Below are positions 44,936-58,700 of a stretch of DNA of 64,000 bases, in pieces. The stretch lies in assembly GCA_029224185.1 (NCBI GenBank), contig CM055198.1:18648419-18712418 (forward strand), given 5' to 3'. The stretch's first letter is position 1; each line of letters opens with the position of its first letter. The translations under genes were made by a program, and so were the position numbers. The notes under the pieces are model-generated. The model was not told the origin of the DNA. It was given only the letters and a program-made list of their open reading frames with translations, and ran no database searches. Source of the stretch: Karalla daura. Lineage: Eukaryota; Chordata; Actinopteri; Chaetodontiformes; Leiognathidae.

Positions 44936-47900
44936 TAGAATACATTACAAATGCCATTTTAGGACATTTTATTGTATTTTGTAAACTCTGGTGGAATACA
45001 TTTTAAAACTAACCTTCCCAATATTGGTTATTATATGCACTGGGACTAAGCATCGTTGTTTGGATTACTCCACTAGTTTTTGGTGGCATATCTGAAGTCG
45101 GCTCACCAGCGCCCGGCTGCCTCCTCCTCTGATAACCTTTAGTTTTCTAAACTGCTTTAAAATGTGATCAGGCCACGTGTAAAATGAGGCTCCCTTATCA
45201 CGTTCAAAGCAGCAGTGACATGCGGCACAAATCACTGCTTTTTAAATGGAGATGCTCTGTGCCTGCGGTGGCCTCAGGCATGATTATTACCTCAAAGCAG
45301 CCACCGCTCTGTTTGGCGCCCTAGTGTAAGTGATGCATGAGTGACGCATGGTGGGGAATGAGCTCGACCAACTACAGGCGAGCAGGGAGGCCCTTCCAGC
45401 CTCAAAGCAAAGTGTTGCGCAGTAACTGGAGTCAAGCATATTGCAGCCTAATAGCTGACACGTCAAGCGTGTCTATTTTCTCTCCAGTGAATTATATATT
45501 TGTGTATAACACATGTTGGTAGGATATATAAAGTAGTTTCAAACACTTCTGAAGCCTACTTAAGGCATCATACCTGGATGGTTAAGCAATGTTAACATGA
45601 GGGGAAAATTCACTAAAGAGACAGATTTGCTGTTGACTACGTTCAGTTTTACTTGTGAGGAAGTGTACAGATGGACAGGCAGAGTGTGGCTCAGAGAACT
45701 TAGCAAATGAACAGCAGATGGTCCTATCATAACACTGACATGAGTCTAGCTCGTCTCGCGCCTTCCTTCTTTTACATCGGGATGGTTCAATTATGTTTAC
45801 ACACCACAACAATGCAGCTGATTCAAATCCGATTCCTTCTCTACATTTCCCAACATGAACACATAGATCAATTTCCGATTAATTATGTTAACAGGGCATA
45901 TCACCCTGAAAAATGATAATCTTTATTGCGTCTGCAATGAAAACCTGCAGGAATTTGGCGTTGTCCTTTGAATCAATGGTGTTATTCACTAGCATACAGT
46001 GAGCAGCAGTTTGAGATTTTGGACACTTATCATCATTTGTTCTTTTGTCAAACGACTGATTTTTCCCATCTGTTCAAGGTTAAGTTCTGCATTGTTTGTT
46101 GTTTTTTTTTTAAACACCAAAAGTGTGTTCGGAAACCGTTCTGTTCCTCCACTCTGCTGGATTTATATGCAGTGCAAAAACTTCACAGAGAGAACTCAGA
46201 CACAGTCAAACAGCACAAAGTAAATATAGTAAAAGACTGAGATAGAGAATCACTTAGCGGGTGAGTTTTAGGGCATGAATCTTGCCCTGGTGTGATGGCA
46301 GGATATCAAGGTTCCTTTTATTATAAAGACAAAAAGGGGCAGAGATCCCACAACACTTTCAGATTAGTTTGTTCTGTACCAATCCATCTTCTTGAGAATG
46401 TGAGTTTGAGACCCAGAAAAGCCTTTTTTTTCCACCGTGGTCCATCACAGCAAGAAAACTACAGCTGTAAATAATGAAATTAATGACATCTGAATTCCAT
46501 TTAGCTGCTTAGGTAATAAGGCGCTGCTATTCTGTATTCTGCTACACGGTTGCCTTAACTGGAACACTTAAATATAACCAAGACTTTGTTAATGTTATTA
46601 ATGACGCCTCTGCTTGTTTTCCTGCAAGTGAAAATGTCTGCTGTGTAAAAAGCCTAGCGCCCAGCTTAGTCTAGCCACAACTGTCAGCCATAGTTACAAC
46701 ACCTCATCTTTCAAAAGCTCTGCATACCTCCACAAATGTTTTCACTTCCACTGGCTGATTAGACCTCTAGTCAGGTGGAAGCTGGATGGGAATTGCATCA
46801 TGTCACTGCACTCTATGGGCTAATAACAATTTTAAGGGTGCAAGTTGGTCCTGCACTAACAGGTTCAGCAAACCCAATAGAAGGAGTGAGGCCCATGTCA
46901 GTCAATCACACTGTGTGCACATGCCCACACAGTCCTGCGGAGAAGTGCAGCCTGAGTGCAGGGGCGGCGGCAGGGAGATGTTAAAAGTGCGCCGTGTAGG
47001 ATTGAGAGGGATTTATGGGCAGAAATGGAATAAGGTATTGAGAATTATGTATTCATGAGTGAATAATCGTCTGAAAATAAGAATCATGTGGAGGGTTTAG
47101 TGTAGAAGGAGGCCTTGTGCTACTCTATGTTTCTACAGAAGGAAATGCCGGCTCTGGAGAGTGCTTTCCTTGTTTTCAACTGCTATTCTCCTTTGTTGCA
47201 GTGTGCGGCCTCGCTGCTAACTGCCACCAAGTCCCGCACAGCGGTACTTTTCCCTGCTGTGAAAACAATCATTTATATCTTCGGTCGGATTGCAAAGGGC
47301 TCAGATTTTACCTGCAAGCAAAGCAGTAGATGGCATTTCTCAGTTTAGTGCTCACTATTTGGAGTGCCTTTGAATCGTGTTTTCTAAGGACTGTGAGGAA
47401 GTAAACATGAAGCAAAACTGCACTGAAGAAAGTGAAAAATGAGCTCAGCATGTCTCTATTGAATTACATTTTTATAGGTGCATTGTAAATATAAATATAA
47501 ATATATATGAACAAATATTGACCAAAAGCTGGAGTCAGGGACTAAACCATGTGAGGCGGGGAAATGGAAAACGACATAGGGAACAGAGAATACAAATGAC
47601 ACTGCCTTAATGTTTCGGAGTGCATGTTTGGGTGGACTGGCAATGCTACAGCATAATATTTCAGGGCAGAAACTGGAGAGCACAATATAAAAGTTTGAAG
47701 GCCATTAAAATGAAAGACTGTGAACTTTGAAGACAAGACTATTTCGCAAGGGGAGCTCCGTTGGAGGCGCTTTCGCAGAGGGTTTTTCATTAATGGCGGA
47801 ATTACAAATGGACGGAAAATATGGGAGCTCGGAGTACATGCAGGCCGGTAGGGGTGCCGCATATCATTTACTGTATGTACGCCTGGGCAAGGTCACGCTC

Positions 47901-49300
47901 TGATTTATCCCTCAGGTGTATCCACGTTCTTCTCAATATTTAATGGGAGCTGTCGTAACATCCACAGGATCCAGTTACTTTAATCAATTTGATCGTTTTG
48001 AGTCAGACTCTGTCGGCCATGTTTTAACCAAAGTGCACACTTTTGATGATTCACAGGCGCCAGCGAATATGGCAATAAAATCTAAGTGAAGTTTTAGAGT
48101 TGTTGAATTTTTGGAGTTCATGTGGTCGCTGTATGAGGTTTTTTTTCTTTCACATTTAAGTTTAATATCAGTCGAAAAGACTCCAGGCAGGGTTACATTC
48201 CCATAGGAAAGGAACATAGCCATTTATTTCAAGTGCTTTCAAGCAAAAAAAAGACATTCTAATCTGCAAGACACATAAATAGCCAAAATAAATCTTTGCT
48301 TTAAAGCAGGAGTGTTGTGACACCCCAGTATCTTTCCCACATGTCTCTCCTTCACAGTGTGGCCGCAGCTTGTGCTAACTTTAGAGCAGGATTTTAAGTA
48401 TGTCTCAGAAAAGCTCAATAGGCTGTTTGCAGATGGAGACAATGTTCTACAGCAGTTTTACTGCCTCTGCTGCTTTGCTTTATTGGTATATGCCTCCAAA
48501 GCAATACTGTTTAGCACAGCCTTGGTCAGTGCTGCATAATGGCTTGTTTGAATTCTGTTTATCAAGAAGAGGACAAAGATGAAGAATTCTGAGACCAGTT
48601 TTGGCCTTGAGGTAAAATCATAAAGGAGACCTTTTGGTGAATAAAATAACTCTGGTGAATACTAAGAATATGGAAAAGAACACAGTGATAAATGTGATTC
48701 TTATCAAAAGGTAAAACTGGATTCAGGTTTTATGTTAAGGAAACAGAATTTTCCGTGAAATCAGCTGCAATGCACCAACTTTTGGATGTTTTGGCATGAC
48801 AACCCATTTTATTGATGGCACATTAGGCAATGCCAAGTGGGGTGGAGAGCTGGTGAGCTGTACAGTGGCTCTGCGGAGTAGGTGTGGCACAGCAGAGAAA
48901 GACCGTTTTGATCACATTATGACTTGGCGCAATGACACTTTTCTAGTTCACTGCGTCTCCCGTCCAGCTGCCAAATACTTGATCCGATGGTCTGGCAGGA
49001 CCGGTGTCAAATAATGTTCTTGGCACAGAGGCTACACAATTGTTTTACCTAGTAAGTGAACATAGAAGAGAATCGTGCTATAAAGTACGCTGGTATAGTA
49101 TGGTATTTATTAAGTATGATGTCATTATCACACCTCTGCCCATCATCCTCACCTGCTCAGAAAATAAATCATGCAAAGGGTTCTGGGTGTCTATTTAGAA
49201 AGGTATAGTCCAAAACAGAGTTTTAATTAGCAGAGAATATTATTCATGTAGAAAATATCAAACCAAATGTCACCGCACCTGTTTTCACATCAGTGAAGCT
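44936..49300. other. Intergenic, no gene seen
   Basis: 4.4 kb of AT-rich sequence with scattered ORFs below 110 codons. None has a recognisable domain or a convincing pair of splice sites. No large repeat recognised. Confidence 0.55.
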
Positions 49301-49659
49301 CGATTAGCCATCTTCCATCCACCATTCATCCATCCATTTATTTGTGCCTACCTTTTACGTCACAGGAGGTCAGCTGACTGGTTTGCTTGAAATGAGATGG
49401 CGCGGCAGGGAATGATACTGAACCTTTTCTAAATCGAATCAAAATATCAAATAGAACCATGGAAATGCACAGTGTTTTGGCCGTCCATCTTCCACAAAGT
49501 GCAGTCTTACAGGACAAGATGTTATGAAAATGAAAATCATGTTGCTTTCTGAGAGTTTATGAGTTATGCAAAACACCCTTCAGCGGAAACACTCACAAGT
49601 AGCAATTTGACTTTATTACCATTTCAGAAACCCTAAATAACTGGATGGATGGAATGATG

Positions 49660-50110
49660 CAAACACAGTACTTAGTACTTTGAAGTGGTGACCCGTCTCA
49701 TGCAAACATACTGTAAGGCGACAGCAGAGAATACACCCTGGACATGCCACCCATCCATCACATGGCCCACTCACACCATTGACTTTCACACTAAGACCTA
49801 GGGGGCAGTTTAAAGTCTTTAATTTGACCTAAACGTGCATTTTTGGACTGTGGGAAGAAACTGGAGGAGAAAACCCATGCAGACATAGGGAGAACTCCAC
49901 ACAGACCTCAGGTGACTCTAATGACTCTTAACGTTGTTAAACGCCTGCTACTCCCAGCAGCTATACTAATGACTTCACAGAGGTTAAATCCAAGGTGTCC
50001 ACACATCCAGTTACCACGACTTACAAGGCCTTGGAAAGGAAAGACCCTCAGTCCGACTGGGAGTTGAACCCAGAGCCTTTTTGCTGTGGGGTGTCAGTGC
50101 TAATTGCTCC
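49660..50110 (-). mobile_element. Degenerate teleost interspersed repeat, interrupted
   Basis: GAATACACCCTGGACATGCC, CACTAAGACCTAGGGGGCAG, CTAAACGTGCATTTTTGGAC, GGGAAGAAACTGGAGGAGAA and AGAACTCCACACAGACCTCA run in order to about 49916. After about 120 unrelated bases the family resumes with GGGAGTTGAACCCAGAGCCT, TTTTGCTGTGGGGTGTCAGT and GCTAATTGCTCC (50060-50110). A separate CCATCCATTTATT piece lies at 49325-49345. Confidence 0.75.
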
Positions 50111-52225
50111 TATTGCTCACCGTATGGCAATTTAAATTCTACATCTAGACCCTGCAAGATTGCTAAAAGGTTGACACTTTAATACTTGAAAATTTTTTAA
50201 CATGTGGAGTTAACGTCAGGTGTTTGTTCAGGGGATTTAGTTGATTTGATTTGATCTTTTATTCATAAGTTGGCTCCCACAGTGCTAAGAGGCTACAGCC
50301 TGTGATATTTGCCATTCTGTGCTTGCTCAAATAAAGGAAATGCTTTTGTAACATTTTTGTATTAACAACTCATTCCCTGCTCCTCGGTATGCCAGACTAA
50401 GAGGTTTTATTCAAAGGGGTCTGAATAATTATCCCTGGAAAATTCTTATAGTAATGGCATCCAAATCTGAGGTTTCCACTTCTCCGGTGTTTGAGTACAG
50501 CACTGCTGAATAAGCTACTTGCAAGGATAATAGATCAAAGTCGTGCTCGGTCATAACTCACATTGACCTGACACGATGTAGCTGAAGGGGACAATGACTA
50601 GTGTGTCCAGTGTCGTATCAATGAGAGAACAATGACTTTAAGCCGATGTGCATTCAGCCAAACGTCTGCTGATATACCCTCCTGGAACGTAGCACCACAG
50701 TGGAGGACAAGGTTCATTTCACGAACGAGCAACGCTTTGTTAAATTATTACATGCAGCAGCATGTGGTGACTTTATCATTTCCATTTATTTTTTGCATGT
50801 CGAATTACCTTTCTAATAAAAGCATCACAACTGTGTCCAAGGACTTTTTCCTTACGGCAATCAGCTGTACCCAAATGTAGAGCAGCAGTGCTTCGGAGTA
50901 TTTATTTCGGGCTCAGAGTTGTGCAAAGTGTAACAAATGTATCAGAATGAGTAATAAAGTGAGTTTATTTAAAACCACGGTTCTGAGGGGAGAGAATGAC
51001 CGAGGTTTTTGCCTGTTCAACGATCGTCCGTATTGAACATGAAACTTCAAACACAAGTGGAGTTGGAAAATCCTTTACCCAGTAAAAGATCTGGAAATAC
51101 ATCTGTGCATTTGACTGAGCCATAGGGAGACACAGTATGTTGGGCTTCCTGCCCCACAGTCAGGAATTAATACAGTCAGTGCCTCTCATGTCTTACTAGC
51201 GTCTGCTAACGACTGCCAAGAAACGACGTGCTCAACCTGTTTTCCTCACGTTTCACAAGGAAGCCAAAAAGACCTGTAGTCCAGAATATCTGACTAATGC
51301 TACGGGCACGGATAGATGTGACGGTTTGTGAGCAAACAAAATTCAATCTTTGATTTGTACCCTGTCTTCTTTGTAGCTTTATCATTCGTTTATCATTATT
51401 ATCCTCACACGATATTGTCCTCACAAAATCTATGCATTTAACAAAATAATGATATCAAAGAATACCATGAAGATAAATTATAGTGTAATATTGATATCAG
51501 TTGCATTTTGTTTGTCTCGGCACTTAAACCGTGTTCTCGCAGGCTTAAAGCTGCATTGAGGTAAGAATCAGAGTCAGTTTGGCACATCTGAGCAATCGCC
51601 TTCATCTGTTTGATGTTCTTTTATATTTATTGCAGCGGTATACAGAAGAAAGTGGGCACTTGATTAAAGGGCGAAAATACAATGTCGGCTTTGAAGCCTT
51701 GTTATCCATCAGATGTGCCTGCAGTGCTCGGATGATGTAGGCCTGGTTATATTCATAAACTGATAACACAAAAGGTATTATAAAGTGACATAAAATAAGT
51801 GAGGAATTACAATTGAGTGGGTGTAAGTGTCGATGCAGATTGAGGTTAAAGTTCTCCATATAAATAGGAAAGAAATTTGGGAAGCAAGGAGCTTTATTCT
51901 CAAATGTGATGATGTGAATGACGCTTTTCAGAGCATCACGCGTCAATGGAACATTTGATTGCAGAGTATCTATTATTCATACCTTCATCATGCTGAGGTA
52001 AAGATATACAGTTTGTTATTATTGTGAGATTGACATCAGTCACATTACCTTGTCCCACTCGACCTGGATTTGGCTTCACCGCCAGAATCAAACATGGTGG
52101 ACACTTTGCTCATTTTGTGCATGTGCGAAAGAGAGAGAGAGAGGCAGAGATTTTGTTCCCTTTAGTATATCAAAGCTGAAAGCCAGTTGTTGCCTGAATT
52201 AAACAAGTCATGTGGAATTATGTTG
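50111..52225. other. Intergenic, no gene seen
   Basis: AT-rich with small GA repeat at 52131-52145. No supported exon. Confidence 0.55.
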
Positions 52226-52241
52226 GATATTGGAGCCTTAG

Positions 52242-52247
52242 TTTATT
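52242..52247 (-). terminator. Poly(A) signal candidate for the minus-strand gene fragment
   Basis: TTTATT on the + strand reads AATAAA on the minus strand, 167 bases after the minus-strand stop codon at 52414. Confidence 0.35.
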
Positions 52248-52343
52248 CTTTGATCTCAATTCATGGGATAAGAGCGACAGATAAAATGGCCTCTCTTTTG
52301 TAGCAGGCCCGCCGGCACGATTTACCTGTTGTGGTGAGCTTGC

Positions 52344-52376
52344 TAAAAAAAATAAATAAATAAAATAAAATAAAAA
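52344..52376. repeat. A-rich (AAAT)n repeat
   Basis: AAAATAAATAAATAAAATAA tract between the minus-strand stop and its candidate poly(A) signal. Confidence 0.9.
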
Positions 52377-52413
52377 CTGCCCCAAGGATGGGTGAATCAG
52401 GAGCAGCAGCTCA

Positions 52414-52853
52414 TCACCCGCGGGGCTTCGTCAGTTCTAGCTGGCTGGTGGGGCGTCCCAGGCATTTATCTTCTGCAGGGTAGTTATCAAAGTCATTGAT
52501 TCCACCTGAGTCGTTAGCGCTCCTGGCTATGTAGTGGCATCCCTCAGAGTCGGTGGAGCTACCTGAGGCCAAGTGCGAGCTACAATTGTCGGATTTGTCA
52601 ACATGAAGCCGACTGTGAATATTTGTCAAATTCCCTGGGCGGGGATGAAAGGACACTAGGTGGTAGAATAAGTGGTGTCACATACCTTTCACTCTTTTGA
52701 AAAGTAGTTTCTCAGCTTTTCTTTTTACATGAATAGCCTCCCTCATGCCACTTTAAAACCGTCTATCATGACTACCCAAAATACATACTTGTTGTCCTGG
52801 AACGAGCGTCCTTCATCTTCCAGCTGAACATAGATACACTGCTGGGTCCTGAC
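52414..52853 (-). CDS. Candidate last two exons of an unidentified minus-strand gene (partial)
   Basis: Two minus-strand exons are phase-compatible. Exon X, 52853-52789, follows acceptor CACCTCCTCAG and ends AAC AA|GTATGT; exon Y, 52612-52414, follows ATTCACAG and ends in TGA. X reads VRTQQCIYVQLEDEGRSFQD and Y reads RLHVDKSDNCSSHLASGSST, DSEGCHYIARSANDSGGIND, FDNYPAEDKCLGRPTSQLEL, TKPRG. The joined codon is Asn. Composition (Ser/Asp/Asn/Gly-rich, no hydrophobic span) suits a cytoplasmic or disordered C-terminal tail. The region is richer in GC than its surroundings and an AATAAA lies 167 bases downstream. I do not recognise the protein, and I find no convincing upstream exons to 64 kb, so the rest would be in large introns or beyond the window. 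Confidence 0.38.
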
Positions 52854-52859
52854 CTGAGG

Positions 52860-53400
52860 AGGTGGACCTCCTGCCTGGTGCCATTCCTCGCTGCATTGAA
52901 CTGCTTACACAAGTTTGCTTTGCTCATGTTTGTGCGTGCGGTGTTTTGTTTGGAACAGCCTCCGTCTCAGTGGGTTCCTGGGTATGAAACAGACGTGACG
53001 GGATGTGGTGTCTCAGAGTTTCTGCAGACATGTATGAATGATGATGTTGTTGTTGTTCTTTTTCTCCCTCACCCACAGCGCTGATTGTCAGGCTCCTCAG
53101 TGCGTTAAAGGTAACACTGTGTTAGCTGTAATCCAGTGATGACATGCGATGAAAGCAGATGCAACCGTTGGGTCTCAAGGTTTTTTGGAGTGTGTGGGAA
53201 TGTAAAAGCCTCAAAACTCCACAGGAATCAATAATAATGTGTAGTATGTTTAAATGATAGTATACGCAGAGCATTGAAGTTTTACAACATGCAGGCATTA
53301 ATTCTAGTTTTGTTTTTCCATCCATCTTTTGTCTTTCCCCCTTTGTACCTTAACAGTGTAGCATGGCTCTGCTGGTGCCTATAACCAGCGCTCATAGAGT
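52860..53400. other. No firm feature
   Basis: Contains a good-looking + strand acceptor/donor pair around a 32-base segment (53081-53112), but no partner exons are evident. Confidence 0.4.
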
Positions 53401-53454
53401 TAAACCAGTGAATATGCTGTAGACAGGTCACCAGGCACACACATTGATCATTCT

Positions 53455-53900
53455 ATCAATCAGCTTTATTGATCCCAGGGGGGGAAATTCCATCTTTGTC
53501 AGCAGCAATAAAACTGGTAGAGGTTAGAAACCTGTAATAATGATGTTATAAAAAAACTAGGCTAGGAATACATTCAAATCTGTCTGTGAACATGCAGGCA
53601 TTGACAAGACGGCCAGTTCCTCATGTTCACCTAAAACCGAAAAACATCAAAACATGACAGCTTGACACGCAGAGTGGAGAGTCTATGGAATGGTTATAAT
53701 GATGCAAGACTGATGTTGAAGAGTCTGGCAGCTGTTCCAATGAATGACCTGGCTTCAGTCTCACACTCTCTCAACACCAAGAGGCAGTTTAGAGTCTTCA
53801 CTCGACTTAACTGCGGAGAGTTGTAGTACCTGGTGGAAACCCATGCAGACAGTGAGAGAACATGCAAACTCCCCTCAGTCTGAACCCAGGTCCTTTTTAC
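53455..53900 (-). mobile_element. Composite of degenerate interspersed repeats
   Basis: CAGCTTTATTGATCCCAGGG, GGGGAAATTCC is the hallmark of a frequent fish repeat (53460-53492). At 53775-53895 GAGGCAGTTTAGAGTCTTCA, GTGGAAACCCATGCAGACAG and GAGAACATGCAAACTCCCC belong to the CCATCCAT-tailed family. Confidence 0.65.
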
Positions 53901-55090
53901 ACACCAAATCTGTATAGACTTAAAAACAGAGGCTCATTTAGATGCATATGTGTGATCACCTCGTTCTATTTGATATTCTTTTATTGTGCAGATGCGACAA
54001 ATAAAATGGCCAGTGAAGGTTGCTCTGGGTACCATTTCACATGATTTGGTGTATTGTACCATACAGATATCCAGATACTGTTGAGTGATTTAAACAATGG
54101 ACAATACCAGCTGACTCATTGACTATCCAAGCATGTTAATACTACACCTTTTCTGCTCGAGCTCCAAACTCCAGATAATTGCAGGGGCAGGGTGTTTTTC
54201 AGATAAATGGTAGCAGTTAATGGGATAGTGGCAGTGTGACTCAATATTTTGCTGCCTCGGGGCAGGTATGGTGCTTATCTCTGCCCTCTTTTGTGTGGAA
54301 TTTGCATGTTGTAATGTCCTAACAACACCGTTATCTGGCAGATTGGATTAAAAGTGCTATAGATATCAAGGTCTGACTGATTATCTGTTTTGTTTTAGCT
54401 GCACGGTGGACTCGTTATTTACTGCAATATGTACTAGGTTTCAGTGTGAAAGGGAAAACTAACAGGAGTTACTACTCATTTTCCTGTATACCTTTTCGGT
54501 TTCACACCAGCTTTATATTACATGTTCTACAGTATAGCGAAAAATCACGCTTCACACTGAGTCACAAATGTGTTTTCTGAATTAGTCACTTACTGCCTTT
54601 GGAAGCAATTTCTGGCTGACAAGAGTTATAGGTCTTTACATAATTGGAACAAATTAAGCTAAACTGTGAGCTAATTGTCTTTTTTTTTGCTGGAAATATT
54701 TTCTGAATGATTTAAATTAACGTTGAATAATTAAGAACTGAAGAAGTATAGTCAGAAGATTAAAATCTGCTGTGATGAGGACTGTCTGTGCATTACCCAA
54801 CTTGGCTTCACTTAATGATGGTTTTGAGGAGTTACGAACCAATTACATCGACTGTAAAAAAAAGGGAAAAAAAGTTGTGTTACATGGCCTCACCCCTTAG
54901 TCTATCTGATAAGATTAAATCTCAGTCAAATTTCTGTGTCTGCAAGCATTTGATTTGCATCTGCCTTTGAAATCAACCCTTTAATGCATTTTTTTTTTTT
55001 GGCCGAAAGGAAAAAATAAAATTGCTGTTTTAAGCTGTTTTGCCTTGAAAATGCATTGTTTAAAGGGTGCATACATAGAGAAATCTATAA
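53901..55090. other. Intergenic, no gene seen
   Basis: AT-rich; a T11 run at 54989-54999. No supported exon. Confidence 0.55.
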
Positions 55091-55091
55091 A

Positions 55092-55795
55092 CACATGAAT
55101 GAGTGACAGCAAGAAGGACCTGGATTCAACTCTAGAGTCAGACTGAGGCCCTTTATATCTGGTGTTTGTAGGTCTGGCTTCTCTGGTTTCCTCCCAAAGT
55201 CCCAAAACACATTTACATCAAATCAGATCACATCAAAGTATTTGTGTTGCTCTTTTCATATGACACTGTAGCTCAGAAGTGAGGTGGTTTACATACACAA
55301 TGACGTATAATAAAAAGCTGTAAAAGCGAGGGTCGACTAAGGAAATTCCATAATTACTTTGTGATGAGGAAACAGAGGTAATGTTGAAAAAATCAAGACA
55401 AATGTGAGAACTAGGGAGTAAAAGCCTGTTCTCCAAATGAGCAAGTAAAACAATAGAAATGGTTAATTGATCTGAATGAATGAGTGATTGAATGATTAAA
55501 CGGACAAGCAAATCGAACACACAAACAAATACTGGCACAAAATGAAACAAAACAAAACAAAATGGTTTAAAATGGGATTCAGGTAAAAGCTATACTTAAA
55601 AGATCAGGCAGATTAGAGACTCTAAATTGCCCTTAGGCGTGTGTGAGAATGAATGGTGTGAGTGTGTGTGTGTGACCTGTCTCGGGCGTATTCCCTGCCT
55701 TCGGCTTATTTGCGCTGGGATAGACACCAGCAGACCCCCTCAACACCATTAAGGTACAGAGCAGGTAAGATAATGGATGGATGGATTCATCTACA
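55092..55795 (+). mobile_element. Interspersed repeat split by about 390 bases
   Basis: The 5' half lies at about 55100-55215 (AGCAAGAAGGACCTGGATTC, TCTGGTTTCCTCCCAAAGTC). The 3' half lies at about 55610-55795 (GAGACTCTAAATTGCCCTTA, GTGTGAGAATGAATGGTGTG, GGATAGACACCAGCAGACCC, GATAATGGATGGATGG). They are in the same orientation and in order, as expected if later DNA inserted between them. The intervening segment contains ACAAAAC-type A-rich sequence (55545-55560) but is not recognised. Confidence 0.7.
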
Positions 55796-58700
55796 AACAT
55801 CTTATTTCACGTCACATTGTCCAATTACGACTGGACAACAACTGCACGAAGCAAGAAAGCAGCCTGGTCTGTTGTGACAAACCCAGACACATTACACTGT
55901 ATTAGTCAAGCTAGTTTTCCAATGATAATGCTAAGCACAATATTTAATCATTATGCAGTAGATCATTGCATAGGCTGTTAGCCAAGAGACGACGACAGTC
56001 TCATTAAAACGGAGCTTTAATTAATTATCTTGTCTATTTATTATTACAAGTGTCATGATGCGCATGGGTGCACATTCGCACATTGTCAACATGACAATGC
56101 AGTCCCCGTGATTGGTACCGTGGGGTTGGTTATCTCCGTAGGAATAAAGACGTAGGGACGGGTGGGTTAAACTTGGAAGCTGTCGCAGTCCAATTGTCCC
56201 TGCAGAAATACTGAGTGAGTGCCTGAGGGTCTGGTCACTCTCATTATAACAGACAGCAGAGAAGATTTGGTTTCTGCTGCAGTCACCAGGCAGCTGCAAT
56301 CAGGATCATGGCTCTCTCACGCTCTTGCCCAGTAATTAAAAACAGGGAGGATGGAGGGAAGTGCTTGCATTTAACCTTCACATCCCCTTGTGTTTTTTTT
56401 TCTCTCTCTCTCTCTGTCTCTCGTATTAGAAATGAATTTCTACATGCTGTTTCAGTAATCCTCCTGCACAAGTTATGTCTCGCTTTGTGCAATTTCCCTG
56501 ATCTGGTCAAGGTCCTCCTCGCTTTAAACCTGAAAACGTATTTGCTGTCACATTTTGTTTGTTTGTAGGTTTTCGTGCCCTGACAGTAATTACGTCTTTA
56601 ATATGACTCGGGCATGTTGGGGATTTTTTAAAATAAGTCTCATTCCACTTGTGCTTATCGAGAAGACTTTGCGGTTCGGGATAATGACTTGCGAGGTGCT
56701 TGCTCCTTATCCACACCACGGCTAATTTTGTATGCCAACTGGGACGCTTGGCTTGCCGCCCTTGACTGCGTGCACTGAGGGAATCCCAAATTCCATTCGT
56801 AAAAGCACAGGAAGCTGTGACCTCTTTTCAAAGACTATGAATCATCCTGTTATCTCCATCTCCTCAGCAGCGGGGACTCTCATTCCAACGTATCACTGTC
56901 GAGTCAGGGCTTGGTAAATGAAGTGGGAAGGCAGTAGTAATGACATTGCAATGGCATTCTCAGTCAGATATGCAAGCAATATTATACCCCAGACCCAGGG
57001 GAAAGTTGATGCAGCTGAAGTCATACAAAAGGTAGGATGATAGAAAGATCTGTTCAGTAATACTCTTTTCAGCACTGCAGAGTCCCAGACCAGGGTAATG
57101 AAGCCCAGACAGTCATTAGCATGCAAGTGTTTATGTGTGTCTAGTCAAATTACTTCTCTGCCTTGTTGTTGGGACTCACGACAACCGGCCCTTCACGTCA
57201 GCTGATGAAAGGCAGCAAAAACAAATAAAAAACCCGCTCTGGATATCTTCTTTTTCCTCTCTGAGTGGCGCTAAAGCCTCAAACCAAGTTCACACAGAAT
57301 GTCCCTTTTTGATCCGCATCCAGTCTGCAACCTCGCCACTTATTTTATATATCCTCGAAACATGGGAATCTTGAGGGACAGGTGCAGCCACAGGAGGTAA
57401 ACTGTTTTTAGGACAGCCGCTCAGTTACATTCATTTGAGTTAGCGTATCATCGCGGGGATTTGACTGTTTCACTTTGATCGGTTTTATTTGTTCTGACGT
57501 GCACTTTGGGACTGACGTAAGCCTTTTTTTGTGCATTTTACGGCATTTTATCCGTTTCCTGGTTATTCAGGTGAGCGAGACCTCATTCAGACTGGGGACA
57601 TTTGTTTGATAAAAGGAGAAATTTGTGCTCCGATTCTAATCTGTGCAGGAACAGGATGAGTTTCAAAGGTCACTTCCCCATCTCAGACAGACACCATGGA
57701 TATGTGGCTTCTCTCTATTGTCTGTGGCTGGGACAATATTGCAAGTATCACATTATGTGTTTGTCCAGGATAAGTATGATATTCTGTTCCCACCCTGAAC
57801 ATGAGGCAACGTAATGATTTATATGTGACCAACCTTATTACGCCAGGGAAATATATAATAGTTCTGTTTTTCTTCCCTGACAAAAGATGAGAAAACAATG
57901 GCATCCAAGCACAGAATCTATTGTCAGAAATGTTCACCAGCAGACCATTTACAGGTATAAATGATTGTGTTCACACATGAACCCAAGGGATGGACGTCAT
58001 AAATCACAGTGTTAACGTGTGGCATGAGGCCAAATTAAATTCCTCAGTATGATGAAATCGTTTAAACTGGCCCTCTGCCAAGTAAATCTCACTTGTACCA
58101 AATTACGATTGTTATCTAAGCTGGATACCGTCCGGCTTATGCTGTGTGAAGATGGCTAATAATGACTGTTTGAGATGAATTGAAGATTATGAATAAAGAG
58201 GGCGTTATGTCCTACAATGCAGTGAAACCTTTTACAGCGTCACCCTCTTGCGAGCCTCTCTTCTTCCACCTGCAGAGGATCGTTTGGGTTAGATTTTCGA
58301 CTGTTAATGATTGTGACATTTCTAAATGTCTTGTAAAATAGGCCACATTGCCGGTCTCTAAAAGGAGAGATGGGACACCTGGTGGTCTGGAGCTGGCCAG
58401 GGGCCCAAGAGATGGAAAAAAAAGCCTAACCTTTTAAAATGAAATGAGATTAGGTCATTCATCCTTGTCTCAGCATTTCCATTGTGCTGCTTTTTTCCAG
58501 AAAGGAGATGAAAATCCTAGCAATCTGAGGGGCTCCTCACACCGAGCCAAAGTCGTGCAATTATATTTTCGTGCTTCAATAAAATATAGCACACATATGT
58601 CAGGATGTGAGACAGACTTGCATAACTGTTTTCATGGCTTATTGCTGCTTCCTAGCGGGAATTTGGTCAAGCCTTCTCCTGTGGTGCAAGGTCATTCCTT

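Noticed and set aside
53081..53112. Possible 32-base + strand microexon with strong splice sites
   Set aside because: No upstream or downstream exon in a compatible phase; the nearby signal is on the other strand.
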